DNA from: Armatimonadota bacterium | Lineage (GTDB): Bacteria > Armatimonadota > UBA10988 | Assembly (NCBI GenBank): GCA_016235455.1 | Contig: JACRKZ010000139.1 | Location: 1 to 33,177 of the forward strand | Length of the DNA: 33,177 bases | Direction: 5' to 3' | In this document: one piece after another, positions 24,987 through 33,010 of the stretch | How positions within the stretch are numbered: position 1 is the stretch's first letter | How the letters are laid out: each line of letters starts with the position of its first letter | Position numbers and translations under genes: made by a program | The notes under the pieces: generated by a model | Told to the model about the DNA's origin: nothing | Databases searched by the model: none | Seen by the model: only the letters and a program-made list of their open reading frames with translations

Positions 24987-25637
24987 ATGATCAAGGCGGT
25001 GCTCTTCGACTTCGACCATACGCTGGTATCGACGCCCATCGACTTTGGGCTCATGCGCCGCAGCGTCGTGCAGCTCTGTGGGTCGTTCGGGGTGACCGTG
25101 CCCGAGCCGGATACCAAGCTGGTGCTGGAGATCGTCGACGAGGCCGTGGCACAGCTCGACCCGGTGGTTGGCGCGCGGCTGCGCGGCATGGCCGACAACT
25201 GCATTCGCGAGGTGGAACGCGGCGCCGCGCGCGGCGTGCTGCCCATCGCCGGTGTGGCCGAGGCGCTGGACCGCCTGCGGGCCGAAGGCCGGCTGGTGGC
25301 CATCATCACGCGCAACTGCCGCGAGGTGGTGCTCGCGGCGCTGCGACGCGTGCCGCTGGCCTATGACCTGCTGCTCACCCGCGACGATGTGGACAAGGTC
25401 AAACCCGATCCGGCGCACGCCTTGGCCGCCCTGGCCGCACTCGACACCGACCGCGCGCACGCGCTGCTGGTGGGCGACTTTCGGGCCGACATTGCCTGCG
25501 CCACCCGCGCTGGACTGCCCGGTCTCGGCGTGACCACCGGTGCCTCGACCGCTGAGGAGCTCTTTGAGGCCGGCGCCGTGGACGTGTTGACCAGTGCGGC
25601 CGGCGTGCCCGATTGGCTGGCGGCCAGGGAGTGGTAG
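24987..25637 (+). CDS. HAD-superfamily hydrolase (phosphoglycolate-phosphatase-like)
   Basis: Protein of 216 residues with all four HAD motifs. Motif I is LFDFDHTL (nucleophile Asp8, acid/base Asp10), motif II the Thr in VAIITRN, motif III the Lys in DKVKPDP, and motif IV VGDFRADIACA. The helical cap between motifs I and II (about residues 18-85) is that of subclass C1, like phosphoglycolate phosphatase or nucleotidases. Next to pyrimidine genes a nucleotide phosphatase is plausible, but the substrate cannot be read from sequence. The gap to the cyclase-like gene that follows is only two bases, so the two are co-transcribed. Confidence 0.88.
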   Translation: MIKAVLFDFDHTLVSTPIDFGLMRRSVVQLCGSFGVTVPEPDTKLVLEIVDEAVAQLDPVVGARLRGMADNCIREVERGAARGVLPIAGVAEALDRLRAEGRLVAIITRNCREVVLAALRRVPLAYDLLLTRDDVDKVKPDPAHALAALAALDTDRAHALLVGDFRADIACATRAGLPGLGVTTGASTAEELFEAGAVDVLTSAAGVPDWLAAREW

Positions 25638-25639
25638 TC

Positions 25640-27466
25640 ATGAGCGCGGGCCGATTCTGTCCCGAATGCGGCAGCGAGAACCTGCCCGAGCGCCGCTACT
25701 GCCGCGAGTGCGGCGTCTGCTTCATCGATGCCTGCCCCGACTGCGGTGCCAGCAGTCTGGTTGGCGATGCCGCTTGCGCCGCCTGCCAACGCCCCCTGGT
25801 GGACGGCGATGGGACTCGCCTGACCGACTGGCAGCCCCGGTGGGCCGCTTGCGTCGAGGCGGCTTCGGGCCCGGCGCGCTACCACTTCCCCGAGCACTGG
25901 GAGCCGGGCGAGGCGCGGCTCGACCCGGCCGCGGTGGTGGCCAGCGAGAACCGCTTGGCCACGGTCGTCAAGGCCGATCTGAGCGGCTTCACCGCCATGA
26001 GTGAACTGCTCGGCGACCCCGAGGAAGTCACCATCATCATGAACCAGGTGTTCGAGCCCCTGGTCGAGGTGGTGCGCCGGCACGACGGCTACATCGACAA
26101 CTACGCCGGCGACATGATCATCAGTTTCTGGGGCGCGCCCAACGCGGTGGAGGCCGGCGCCGAGCATGCCGTGCGCTCCGCGCTGGAGATGCGCGCCGCG
26201 GTGGAGACGCTCAATGCGCGCGGCATCAGCCATGGCGTCGAGTTGGGCATCTCCACGGGCGTGGCCACCGGCGCTGGCCTGTGGGGCGAGGTGGGCACCG
26301 GCGCCAACCTGCGGCACACGCTCTCGGGTGAACTGGGCGACTACGCCGCGCTGCTCGAGAAGTACACCGATCGCGGCCATGTGGGCATCTGCCCGGCGAC
26401 GACGGCGCGCGTGCGTGGCCGCATCGCGGTGACGCCCATCGCCGACAGCCACGTGACGCCGCCGGGCGAGACCGAAGAGCAGCCCATCTACAACGCCGAG
26501 GCGCTGGCCGAGGAGCCCACCTGGCTGGAGCTGGCCGGAGCGGATACCGTGCCCCGCGCGGGCCGCGACAAACTCGGTCGCGAGCTGGCCGCGCATTGGC
26601 AGGCCGCGGCTGGCGGCGTGCGACGGTTCGTGCATCTGGCCGGCGAGCCCGGCTCGGGCAAGTCGCGCCTGGCCTACGAGGTGGCGCAGTTGGCGCTGGC
26701 CTCGGGCGCCCAGGTGTTGGCCGCCGGCGGGCGGCCGCTGTCGCGGGCCATGGGCTGGACTCTGGAACTGCCGCCCGTGCCGCGGACGCCGGCCCTGATC
26801 GTGCTCGACGGGCTCAACTTCGTCGACAGCTGGCCGCTGGAGCGCGTGCTCGACTTGCTGCCCGACCAGCCGGTGCTGGTCCTGACGGTCAGCCGCGACC
26901 GCCAGCCGGCGGCGCAGTTGCGGGCCGCCGGGCTGCATGTCGAGGCCTATGAGGTGCCGCCGCTCGACGCCGAGGCCGTGGAGGCGCTGGCGCAGCGCTG
27001 CCTGAGCCGCGAAGTGAGCGAGGCCGAGAGCGACTGGCTGTGGCACCAGAGCGAGGGCAATCCGCTGCTCGTGCGCGCGCTCTGCGGGCTGCTCGGCGGG
27101 GGCGCCACGGACGACGGCGCCGAACTGGAGCACAGGCTCGAGCGGCTGCCCTGGCCCATGCAGGAGTTCGCCGCGGTCGCGCTCGACCAGCTCTCGGAGC
27201 CGGAGCGTGCGGCGGCCTACGTGGCGGCGATGGCGGCCGACCAGGAACTGCGGCTGCGTCCCGAGGCCGTGGGCTGGGTGCTGGCCGACCCGCTGTGGTC
27301 GCGGCGGCTGGAGCGGCTGGAGGCCTTGGGGCTGGTGTGGCGCGAGGATGAGCCGACGGCCCTGGTCTGGCGGCACCGCTGCGTGCGCCGCGCCGCCGCG
27401 GCCCGGCTGATCGACACGGTGCGCGTGCAAATCGAGGCGCGGCTGGCGGCGATGCCCGAAGGATAA
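25640..27466 (+). CDS. Zinc-ribbon / class III cyclase-like / P-loop ATPase protein
   Basis: Protein of 608 residues. Two zinc ribbons open it (Cys7, 10, 21, 24 and Cys32, 35, 46, 49). A class III nucleotide-cyclase homology domain follows (about 105-245): ADLSGFTAMSE with metal Asp113 and DNYAGDMIISFWGAP with metal Asp158. The other key sites differ from active enzymes: the adenine-binding Lys is Asn154, the second adenine residue Asp is Glu231, and the transition-state Asn and Arg are Asp234 and Leu238. A P-loop ATPase follows, with GEPGSGKS at 335-342 and PALIVLDGLN as Walker B. The C-terminus is helical and much shorter than the TPR array of typical cyclase-AAA-TPR regulators. ATG 25640 begins just before the first ribbon. 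It may be a non-catalytic nucleotide sensor. Confidence 0.8.
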   Translation: MSAGRFCPECGSENLPERRYCRECGVCFIDACPDCGASSLVGDAACAACQRPLVDGDGTRLTDWQPRWAACVEAASGPARYHFPEHWEPGEARLDPAAVVASENRLATVVKADLSGFTAMSELLGDPEEVTIIMNQVFEPLVEVVRRHDGYIDNYAGDMIISFWGAPNAVEAGAEHAVRSALEMRAAVETLNARGISHGVELGISTGVATGAGLWGEVGTGANLRHTLSGELGDYAALLEKYTDRGHVGICPATTARVRGRIAVTPIADSHVTPPGETEEQPIYNAEALAEEPTWLELAGADTVPRAGRDKLGRELAAHWQAAAGGVRRFVHLAGEPGSGKSRLAYEVAQLALASGAQVLAAGGRPLSRAMGWTLELPPVPRTPALIVLDGLNFVDSWPLERVLDLLPDQPVLVLTVSRDRQPAAQLRAAGLHVEAYEVPPLDAEAVEALAQRCLSREVSEAESDWLWHQSEGNPLLVRALCGLLGGGATDDGAELEHRLERLPWPMQEFAAVALDQLSEPERAAAYVAAMAADQELRLRPEAVGWVLADPLWSRRLERLEALGLVWREDEPTALVWRHRCVRRAAAARLIDTVRVQIEARLAAMPEG

Positions 27467-27528
27467 CCGCGGCCGGCCTGGAATGGTGTTGCTGGCCACC
27501 GCATCGGTTGTGGTCCCGGGAGCCTGCC

Positions 27529-28398
27529 ATGCTGCTGTCCGTTTGCGTGTCGGCATTTGCTGGAACCGTGTCCGAGCAGTTGGCTGCCGCCGCGGAGGCC
27601 GGCTTCGAGGCGGTCGAGTTGCGCGGTCTGATCGACGGCCAGCCGATCACCCAGCTCTCCGTGGATGCCTTCGGCGACGTCTGTCAGTTGGCCGCCGAGT
27701 ACGGCCTGATGGTGGCCACCGTGGCAGTGGGCCAGGTGGGCGATCTGGCCGACAACGCCGAACTGCTGCGCCGCGTGGGGGCCATGAGCGCGCTTAATGG
27801 CGCGCGGATCCGGCTGTTCAGCTCCATGCGGCCGGGCGTGAGCGATGCCTCGGAGGCGGGCGAAGAGCCGCCGGCCATGCTCTGGGAGCATGAACTCAAA
27901 GCACTGGCTCGGTGCGTCGACGCCATCCACGCCGAGCATGCCCAGGCGCTGGTCATGGTCGAGTCCGAGCCGGTCAGCGTGGCTAACACCGTGGCGCTCG
28001 GCGCGCGGCTGCTGGCCGACCTGGATCGCCCCAACGTCGGACTGAACTGGGACTTCGTCAACTGCTGGATGGCCGGTGAGCACCCCTGGCCGGGCACCTG
28101 GGTGACGCTGCGCGACTGGCTCTATGGCGTGCACTACAAGGGCGCCAAGGCCGATCCCTTCGACCCCACGCGCTACGCCAGCCAGTGTCTGCCGGGCGAC
28201 GACGACATCCCGCATCGCTCCATCTGGGCCACCTTGGCCGCCGTGGGCTTCGACGGGCCGGTGACCATCGACCCCAACTACGCCGAGTTCCGACCGGTCG
28301 ACTGGTTCGAGCCGGAGCCCGAGCAGCCTGACCGCGAGATTGCCGTGCGCACCTTGCCGCGCCTGGCGGCCTATCGACAGCACGCCTGGGCGCGCTGA
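27529..28398 (+). CDS. Xylose-isomerase-like TIM-barrel protein
   Basis: Protein of 289 residues of the AP endonuclease 2 / sugar isomerase-epimerase family. Family blocks include EQLAAAAEAGFEAVELRG, the metal-site glutamate in ALVMVESEP, VGLNWDFVN with an aspartate, LYGVHYKGAK with the histidine, and the C-terminal GFDGPVTIDPNYAEF. In many members the last block has Glu where this has Asp (TIDP). ATG 27529 has CGGGAG six bases upstream; an in-frame ATG 21 bases earlier lacks a site. It probably interconverts a keto-sugar or inositol-type compound. It lies between the cyclase-like gene and an acyl-CoA synthetase, neither of which gives a substrate clue. Confidence 0.8.
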   Translation: MLLSVCVSAFAGTVSEQLAAAAEAGFEAVELRGLIDGQPITQLSVDAFGDVCQLAAEYGLMVATVAVGQVGDLADNAELLRRVGAMSALNGARIRLFSSMRPGVSDASEAGEEPPAMLWEHELKALARCVDAIHAEHAQALVMVESEPVSVANTVALGARLLADLDRPNVGLNWDFVNCWMAGEHPWPGTWVTLRDWLYGVHYKGAKADPFDPTRYASQCLPGDDDIPHRSIWATLAAVGFDGPVTIDPNYAEFRPVDWFEPEPEQPDREIAVRTLPRLAAYRQHAWAR

Positions 28399-28447
28399 CC
28401 GGCGTTTGTTGTTCCGCCTCCAGCGGTGCTGTTTTTGGAGAATGCAC

Positions 28448-29965
28448 ATGCCGGGCCTGCCCCTGCACACACTGACCGATATCTGGGCCAACACCGTCGG
28501 CAAGTACCCGCGCAAGACCGCACTGGTCATGGACGGCCGGCGGTACAGCTTCCGCGAACTCGACGTCGACATCGCGCGCATCGCCGGCCGGCTCATCACG
28601 CTGGGTGTGCAGCCGGGCGACCGCATCGCCGTGGCCATGCCCAACTGCTGGGAGTTCTACATCGCTTACTGGGCCACGCTGCGCGTCGGTGCAGTGCTGG
28701 CGCCGGTGAACTTCAGGCTCGGCCCCGACGAGATGCGCTATGTCCTGGCCAACATCGACCCGCGCGTGGTCTTCGTCCATGCCGACTGCTGGGCCCAGGT
28801 GCAGCCGGCGCTACCCGACGGCGCCCGGCTGATCGGCGTGGGCGTGGCCGAGGCGGAGCCGTTCGCCGAGGCGCTGCGCAGCGAGCCGGCCGCGGCGGTG
28901 CCGGTGGACACCGAGGCGCTGGCGGTCATCGCGCACACCTCGGGCACCACGGGCGTGCCCAAGGGCGCCGTGATGCGCCACTGCGACCTGCTGTTCAACA
29001 TCAAGAACACGGTCATCCCGTTCTCGTGGCGCCACGAGGACGTGAATCTGCTGCTCTCGCCGCTGTTCCATGTGGTCGCGCTGTACAGCATTGTGCCCTC
29101 CAGCGCGTATCTCGGCGCCACCGTCGTGGTCGCGCCGCGGCCCGATGCCAAGGAGGTGGTGGACATCATCGAGCGCGAGCGGGTGACCAACTTCCTGTCC
29201 ACGCCGACCTTCCACCACATGGTCATCTCGCTGCCCGACATCGCCAGCCGCGACCTGGGCTGTCTGCGCATGATCGGCTACAGCGGCGCGCCGATGCCGG
29301 TGCGCACCATCGAGCGGCTGGCGGAGCTGTTCCCCGGCACGCGGCTGCACAACTTCTTCGGCCTGACCGAGACCATCAGCCTGACGCACATCACGCCCTC
29401 GACCCATGCCGTGAGCCGCGCCGACAGCATCGGCCTGTGCATCCCCGAAGTGGGCATGAGGATCGTGCGCGAGGACGGCAGCGACTGCGACTTCGACGAG
29501 ATCGGCCTGCTGCACATCCACCGCGAGAACACCATCCGCGGCTACCTGAACCGCCCCGGGCTGCTGGACGAGGCCATCACCGCCGACGGCCAGTGGTTCA
29601 ACACCGGCGACCTGGCGCGCGTCGACGAGGACGGATTCGTCTACCTCGAAGGCCGTAAGAAGGAAATGATCATCGTCGCGGGCGAGAACGTCTTCGCGCT
29701 GGAAGTCGAGCGCTGCATCCTGGCGCTGGACGGCGTGAAGGAGGTCGCGGTGGTGGGCATCCCAGCCACGGGCCCGCGCGCGGCACTGGGTGAGCTGGTC
29801 AAGGCGGTGGTGGTGCCGGTGCCGGGCTCGGGCCTGACCCCCCGCGACGTCAAGCGCTGGTGCGTGGAGCGACTGGCCAGCTACAAGGTGCCGCAGGTGC
29901 TGGAGTTCAGCGACGGTCTGCCGCGTAACCCGAGCGGGAAGGTGCTCAAGCAGCAGTTGGTGTAG
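28448..29965 (+). CDS. AMP-binding acyl-CoA synthetase / ligase
   Basis: Protein of 505 residues of the ANL superfamily, which activates a carboxylic acid with ATP and then attaches CoA. Core motifs in order are the P-loop HTSGTTGVPKGAV, FFGLTETI, and WFNTGDLARVDEDGFVYLEG with the hinge GRKKEMIIVAGENV. The adenylating lysine is Lys498 in NPSGKVLK. This is the layout of medium/long-chain fatty acid or aryl-CoA ligases; the acid cannot be inferred. ATG 28448 was chosen over ATG 28442 because GGAG (28437-28440) is seven bases from the first and only one from the second. The gene follows the TIM-barrel gene after a short gap. Confidence 0.92.
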   Translation: MPGLPLHTLTDIWANTVGKYPRKTALVMDGRRYSFRELDVDIARIAGRLITLGVQPGDRIAVAMPNCWEFYIAYWATLRVGAVLAPVNFRLGPDEMRYVLANIDPRVVFVHADCWAQVQPALPDGARLIGVGVAEAEPFAEALRSEPAAAVPVDTEALAVIAHTSGTTGVPKGAVMRHCDLLFNIKNTVIPFSWRHEDVNLLLSPLFHVVALYSIVPSSAYLGATVVVAPRPDAKEVVDIIERERVTNFLSTPTFHHMVISLPDIASRDLGCLRMIGYSGAPMPVRTIERLAELFPGTRLHNFFGLTETISLTHITPSTHAVSRADSIGLCIPEVGMRIVREDGSDCDFDEIGLLHIHRENTIRGYLNRPGLLDEAITADGQWFNTGDLARVDEDGFVYLEGRKKEMIIVAGENVFALEVERCILALDGVKEVAVVGIPATGPRAALGELVKAVVVPVPGSGLTPRDVKRWCVERLASYKVPQVLEFSDGLPRNPSGKVLKQQLV

Positions 29966-29997
29966 CCCACGCGGCCAGCGCACGGCGCACTGTGAGC

Positions 29998-30102
29998 GCC
30001 AAGCTCCAGCTTGGCAGGTATGGATCGCCCCGGAGGGGCGACGCAGCGTCGCAGCGGCCGGGGCGCGCGATCCTACGGTTCGGTGCCGCGCCGAAGCGCG
30101 GC
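29998..30102. repeat. Cluster of four palindromes between two genes
   Basis: Perfect hairpins follow one another: GCCAAGCT/AGCTTGGC (29998-30015), TCGCCCC/GGGGCGA (30025-30041), GACGC/GCGTC (30040-30050) and GCCGCGC/GCGCGGC with a CGAA tetraloop (30085-30102). They fill most of the 175-base gap between the ligase gene and the membrane-protein trio. They may end the ligase transcript or be dispersed intergenic repeats. Confidence 0.6.
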
Positions 30103-30140
30103 CCTCGTTCACGGTCCTGGCTGACGCTTACAGGTGGGTG

Positions 30141-31022
30141 ATGAACGGCGCGCCAAACTGGTGGTACCTGATGATCGGGCTCTGGTTGCCCGCGCTGGCC
30201 CTGCTGGCCATGGCGGCGGCCGGCGCGGTTGGCACTGTTGCCGAGGCGCGGCTGGTGCGGCTGTCGCGTTACGGTGTCTACTGGCTGCCCCGCATCCTGC
30301 CCATACCATGGTCGGCAATCACGGGCATCCGCGCCGAATCCGGGCTTTGGGTGCTGTCTACCGCGGCCGGCGACGTTCCACTGCCCGGCCGGCTCCGCGA
30401 CGTGGGCCCCTTGGTGACCGAGGTGCGGCGCCGCGCCACGGTCGGAGAGGCGGTGCCGCCGGCGCCACTGGGCAGCCAGATGCTTGGTTGGCTAGGCTTG
30501 GAGCCAGGCTACCGCAGGCAGGTCCGGCTGCAGCCTGACCCGCGAGAGAGGCAGCGACTGTTCGTGGCGCTGTGTGGCGTCGCCATGGCCGCATCCTTCA
30601 GCCCGATCTGCTTCGCGGTCGGCCAGAGCCTCGAAGGGCTGCTGCTGGTTGCGGCGGGCGCCTTCAGCCTCTGGCGCCTGGCCTTCCGCCGCCCGAACGC
30701 CGACCTCGCCTGGTTCGACGACGACTGCATGGAGTTCGACGACCGCCACGGCCGCCGCACCAAGCTCCCCTGGCACCAACTCATCTCCCTGTGCGACGAA
30801 GGCGACCGCTTCACGCTGGTCACCACCGCCCAAGACCTGACCATCCTGGCTGACGGCGAGGCGGCTGCGGCGGTCCGGCACACCGCCGAGCAGGTGCTCG
30901 CGGCGCTGGCGGCGAACGGCGGCTGGGCGGCGACACCGGGCGACGCGTCGCTGTCGCCGGCCGAGCGGCTGACGGGCGAGGCTGAGCGTGGGCTGAGCGT
31001 GACTTCAGGGCCGTCGGAGTGA
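30141..31022 (+). CDS. Tandem membrane protein A, two PW-motif (bPH-like) modules
   Basis: Protein of 293 residues and the first of three paralogs. It has two similar halves. Each has one or two membrane segments (residues about 8-35 and 140-185) followed by a cytoplasm-type beta-rich stretch with a conserved P-W motif: IPWSAITGIRAESGLWVLST (P56, W57) and LPWHQLISLCDEGDRFTLVT (P210, W211). This resembles the membrane-anchored bacterial PH (bPH_2/DUF304, YdbT-like) organisation, but that link is inferred from the pattern. The C-terminal tail has TPGDASLSPAERLTG, shared with the next two proteins. The start follows a purine-rich AGGTGG; GTG 30138 is an alternative. It is followed by protein B after three bases. 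Confidence 0.7.
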   Translation: MNGAPNWWYLMIGLWLPALALLAMAAAGAVGTVAEARLVRLSRYGVYWLPRILPIPWSAITGIRAESGLWVLSTAAGDVPLPGRLRDVGPLVTEVRRRATVGEAVPPAPLGSQMLGWLGLEPGYRRQVRLQPDPRERQRLFVALCGVAMAASFSPICFAVGQSLEGLLLVAAGAFSLWRLAFRRPNADLAWFDDDCMEFDDRHGRRTKLPWHQLISLCDEGDRFTLVTTAQDLTILADGEAAAAVRHTAEQVLAALAANGGWAATPGDASLSPAERLTGEAERGLSVTSGPSE

Positions 31023-31025
31023 GCC

Positions 31026-32048
31026 ATGCCAATGCAGACTGAGCCGCCGGACCCGTCGAGCCAGCCGAGGCAGCCGATAGGTGCTCGATGGTGGCTGGCC
31101 GCCTTGGCGGCGTCGGTTGCCGGCGTGATGTGCGGGTCGGACAAGTGGTTGGCCCTGTGGATGCTGATGTCCGCCGGCCCATGGCTGGTGCTGTACGCGG
31201 CCCACATGCATCCGGTGTTGGGCAATACGGTGTCGGTGAGCCGCCGAGGTGTGCTCATCGGCTACGCCTTGCGTTGTACGCCGTGGACAGAGATCATCGA
31301 AGTCAGGGAAGAGCCGGGCGGAGTCGCCCTTGAGACGGCCCAAGGAGTGCGACACTTGCCGGCCTGCTCCCTTCAGCTAGGCAGGTTGCTCAGCGAAGCC
31401 CGGCGCCGTCTCCAGCCACCCGCCGATCCGCCGCCGGCCGCCGACGCGGCGGGCATCGAGGCGCGGCTGGGCGTGGCCAGTGGCGCATGTCGTACAGTAC
31501 CGGGCGCACTCTCCCACTTCGTGGTCGTGCGAAGGGCCGTCCTGGCTGGCTGCGGCGCGGTGCTGGCGCTCTTGTGCCTGGACTACCGCTGGCGCCTCGA
31601 CGCCCGCAGCCTGGCCTTCAACGTGGCCTGTGTCGCACTCTTGGTTGCCGTATGGGGCGTGCTGCCGCTGGTCGGGCGGCGGACACTGGTATGCGATGGG
31701 CTGGGCCTGACCATAACGTCGCGCATTGGCCGACCCAAGTGCTTGCGTTGGGATGATGTGGTTGCATTGCGCGAGGAGCACGGCGGCTATGTGCTGGTTA
31801 CGAGCGTAGGCGACATCATGGTCGACTCCGGCGCCGACGGCGCGGCCGAACTCAAGCGCACGGTGGAGTACGTGTTCTCCACTCGCACGGAGGCGCCGGG
31901 CTGGGCGCCGACGCCGGGCGAGGCATCTCTGTCGCCCGCGGAGCGGCTGACGGGCGAGCAGAAGCGCGGGCTGAGCCAGACGGACGCATCCCAGACGGGA
32001 GGGGCAAGTCAGTGGCAACTGGACCAGGACCAGCAACGCAGCGGCTAA
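31026..32048 (+). CDS. Tandem membrane protein B, two PW-motif (bPH-like) modules
   Basis: Second paralog, 340 residues. Membrane hairpins lie at about 25-60 (WWLAALAASVAGVMCG, WLALWMLMSAGPWLVLY) and 165-215 (AVLAGCGAVLALLCL, LAFNVACVALLVAVWGVLPL). After each comes a motif stretch: TPWTEIIEVREEPGGVALET (P86, W87) and LRWDDVVALREEHGGYVLVT, where the second proline is replaced by Arg241. Its C-terminus carries TPGEASLSPAERLTGEQKRG and then a Gln/Ser-rich tail of its own. ATG 31026 has GGAG six bases upstream and lies three bases after the stop of protein A, so the two are co-translated. Function is unknown. Confidence 0.72.
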   Translation: MPMQTEPPDPSSQPRQPIGARWWLAALAASVAGVMCGSDKWLALWMLMSAGPWLVLYAAHMHPVLGNTVSVSRRGVLIGYALRCTPWTEIIEVREEPGGVALETAQGVRHLPACSLQLGRLLSEARRRLQPPADPPPAADAAGIEARLGVASGACRTVPGALSHFVVVRRAVLAGCGAVLALLCLDYRWRLDARSLAFNVACVALLVAVWGVLPLVGRRTLVCDGLGLTITSRIGRPKCLRWDDVVALREEHGGYVLVTSVGDIMVDSGADGAAELKRTVEYVFSTRTEAPGWAPTPGEASLSPAERLTGEQKRGLSQTDASQTGGASQWQLDQDQQRSG

Positions 32049-32084
32049 CCGAGGCGAACAGGATCGCCCTGGCCGATATGGCAG

Positions 32085-32972
32085 TTGCTTGGCGTCTCTC
32101 TGGGCCTGCTGGCGTCTTACTTTGTCTACAACCGGCCGTCGCCTTGGCTGACGGGCGGTGTCCTCGGTGCCACAATCCTGGTCGGCTCGCTGTTGCAGCG
32201 CCTATCGCGCGGACACGCTGACCGCCGCGGCCTGTCTCTGCCGTGCCGCGCACGGCCCATCCCCTGGTCCGAGATCACCGGCATCCGCGCTGAGCAAGGC
32301 AGGTGGCTGGTGGAGACGACGCGCGGCACGGTCGCTCTGCCGCGCTGGCTGACCAACAGCGGTGCGGTGGCGGCCGGGATTAGCCGCCAGTTCCAGGCCG
32401 CGGGCGCCCTGCCGAGTCGCCCGCCGGCCGACCGCGTTCGCGACTGGCTGGGCCTGGGCAACGAGCGTCGGCTCCACGTTGCGGGTGGCGTGCTGGTCGT
32501 GGCCCTCCATCGGCGTGCGGTGTGCCTGCTGGGCGGGCTGGCCCTGCTCCTGCTCGGCTTGGCGGAACTGCCGGCCGGCTTGGCGATCCTGGCTCCCATA
32601 CCGCTACTCGGTGGCGCCGCGGTAATCGCTAACTGCCTTCGGCGGGCGACCATGGCGGTGTTCGTCGACGAGGCTGTTATTGAGTGCGACACGCCAGCGG
32701 GCGAGCGCGGCAGCGTGCCATGGGAGGCGGTGTTGGCGGTGGTTGAGTCGCGCGGCTTCTTCGTGCTACAGACCGCCGACTACGACATCCGGTTCGCGAC
32801 CGGGGCGCCTGGAGCCGAAGCCTTGCGCCGTGCCGCGCTGGCCTACCTCGCCGCGCGCGAGGCGGCCGGCGGCTTCGTGGCCGGGCCGGGCGATACCTCG
32901 CTGTCGCCCGCGACGCGGCTGACGGGCGATGAGGATCGTTGGTTGAGCCAAGCGGAGACCCACGCCGAGTGA
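32085..32972 (+). CDS. Tandem membrane protein C, two PW-motif (bPH-like) modules
   Basis: Third paralog, 295 residues from a probable TTG start. The start is uncertain: no good ribosome-binding site is visible and the frame is open back to 32049. Membrane hairpins lie at about 1-40 (GVSLGLLASYFVY, GGVLGATILVGSLL) and 145-185 (VCLLGGLALLLLGLAELPAG, LAILAPIPLLGGAAVIA). The motif stretches are IPWSEITGIRAEQGRWLVET (P60, W61), almost identical to the first one in protein A, and VPWEAVLAVVESRGFFVLQT (P212, W213). The tail has GPGDTSLSPATRLTGDEDRW. It is probably in one operon with A and B. Function is unknown. Confidence 0.68.
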   Translation: MLGVSLGLLASYFVYNRPSPWLTGGVLGATILVGSLLQRLSRGHADRRGLSLPCRARPIPWSEITGIRAEQGRWLVETTRGTVALPRWLTNSGAVAAGISRQFQAAGALPSRPPADRVRDWLGLGNERRLHVAGGVLVVALHRRAVCLLGGLALLLLGLAELPAGLAILAPIPLLGGAAVIANCLRRATMAVFVDEAVIECDTPAGERGSVPWEAVLAVVESRGFFVLQTADYDIRFATGAPGAEALRRAALAYLAAREAAGGFVAGPGDTSLSPATRLTGDEDRWLSQAETHAE

Positions 32973-33004
32973 CCGGGACTCGCCACCGGCCCGCCTCAAT
33001 GCGC

Positions 33005-33010
33005 TACAAT
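33005..33010 (+). promoter_or_regulatory. Candidate -10 element upstream of the last gene
   Basis: TACAAT (33005-33010) fits a -10 hexamer. A GTG codon begins seven bases after it (33018), the same spacing as TATCAT to ATG 20628 in front of mutS2. No clear -35 is visible. Confidence 0.35.

Noticed and set aside
32012..32221. Alternative frame between membrane genes B and C (possible frameshifted N-terminus of C)
   Set aside because: Its translation shows no membrane segment or paralog motif, while the chosen frame gives a hydrophobic N-terminus at once. The C start remains uncertain, but a frameshift is not needed.
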